Assembly: GCA_021161305.1 (NCBI GenBank)
Contig: JAGHAW010000286.1
Coordinates: 1 to 6,633, forward strand
From: Sulfurimonas sp.
GTDB lineage: Bacteria > Campylobacterota > Campylobacteria > Campylobacterales > Sulfurimonadaceae
DNA length: 6,633 nucleotides
Reading direction: 5' to 3'
Numbering within the stretch: position 1 is the stretch's first letter; each line of letters begins with the position of its first letter. Positions 6,255 to 6,633 of the stretch are shown here, in pieces. The position numbers and the translations under genes were made by a program. The notes below the pieces were generated by a model, which was given only the letters and a program-made list of their open reading frames with translations, was not told the DNA's origin and did no database searches.

Positions 6255-6633
6255 TTATTTAGCTTTAATGATACTTAGTACAGATACACGATCTGAATCA
6301 GTAAATGTAACATTCTCGATTTTTTCTAAATCACGAACCAATCTTGAATCACAAACATCCATTGGAGTTACATCAATATTGATTGAGTTTGGAACATTTT
6401 CAATAGCAGCTTTAACTCTTAGGCGAGTTTTTGCAATATGAACAAGACCTTTATTTTTAACACCAAGTGCTTCACCGTGAGCTACAACTGGAACATGATA
6501 ATGAGCTACAACACCTGGTTGTGCTACCATTAAATCAACATGTAAAAGATTACCTGTAACTGCTTGTGATTCATAAGATTGAACTACTACGCTCATCTCT
6601 TTACCAGCAACACTCACTGGGAATGCTAAAGTC
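6255..6633 (-). CDS. rplY: 50S ribosomal protein L25/CTC-type, C-terminal part (cut by window edge)
   Basis: L25 binds 5S rRNA in the large ribosomal subunit; the longer CTC/TL5 form has an extra C-terminal beta domain. About 126 residues are visible. The frame remains open to the window edge (…TLAFPVSVAGKEMSVVVQ), so the true start lies beyond 6633; GTG (6617) and ATG (6596) inside the fragment are internal. Recognisable parts are the end of the 5S-binding beta-barrel (VVVQSYESQAVTGNLLHVDL) and the CTC domain (VAHYHVPVVAHGEALGVKNKG, then IENVPNSINIDVTPMDVCDS). The fragment reaches past a short E. coli-type L25, supporting the CTC form, usually about 180-200 residues. It sits 2 nt upstream of pth, and the two probably share one mRNA. 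Confidence 0.92.
   Translation of the reverse strand, partial: TLAFPVSVAGKEMSVVVQSYESQAVTGNLLHVDLMVAQPGVVAHYHVPVVAHGEALGVKNKGLVHIAKTRLRVKAAIENVPNSINIDVTPMDVCDSRLVRDLEKIENVTFTDSDRVSVLSIIKAK

Noticed and set aside
6175..6441. Plus-strand open frame of 88 codons opposite pth and rplY
   Set aside because: It is antisense to two conserved genes and shows no family features.
6596..6617. Start of a separate small gene at GTG 6617 or ATG 6596
   Set aside because: The reading frame continues upstream without a stop to the window edge and matches the L25/CTC domain, so these are internal codons of a truncated rplY.

Overview
The window is AT-rich and gene-dense, and every gene lies on the minus strand, so transcription runs from right to left. 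The order is rplY - pth - lptG-like permease - lysA - HAD hydrolase - pheA - hisC - fliF. From memory, Campylobacter jejuni has the same order (Cj0311 rplY to Cj0318 fliF). Gene order, base composition and protein sequences point to a Campylobacterota (Epsilonproteobacteria) chromosome, probably Sulfurimonas or a close relative. The genus is inferred from the look of the proteins, not from a search.

Layout in transcription order: the end of rplY (ribosomal protein L25/CTC type, cut by the window edge at 6633) is followed after 2 nt by pth (peptidyl-tRNA hydrolase). A gap of about 127 nt (5568-5694) then holds a hairpin-forming, MITE/REP-like inverted-repeat element ending at the start of the LptF/LptG-family permease gene. 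A 55-nt gap with a candidate promoter and a near-palindrome leads to lysA (diaminopimelate decarboxylase). From lysA to hisC the genes are packed tightly: lysA to HAD hydrolase +4 nt, HAD to pheA a 4-nt ATGA overlap, pheA to hisC an 11-nt overlap. After 18 nt comes fliF (flagellar MS-ring protein), whose first 82 codons are in the window.

Functionally this is mixed housekeeping: translation (L25, Pth), LPS export (LptG-like), lysine/meso-DAP metabolism (LysA), phenylalanine synthesis (PheA with a HisC-type aminotransferase that may also act on aromatic keto acids) and the start of a flagellar basal-body locus. No complete mobile element, CRISPR array, RNA gene or defence system is visible. 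The points most worth a second look are the inverted-repeat element that defines the 5' end of the lptG-like gene, and the HAD protein whose motif I reads DxQGT instead of DxDGT.
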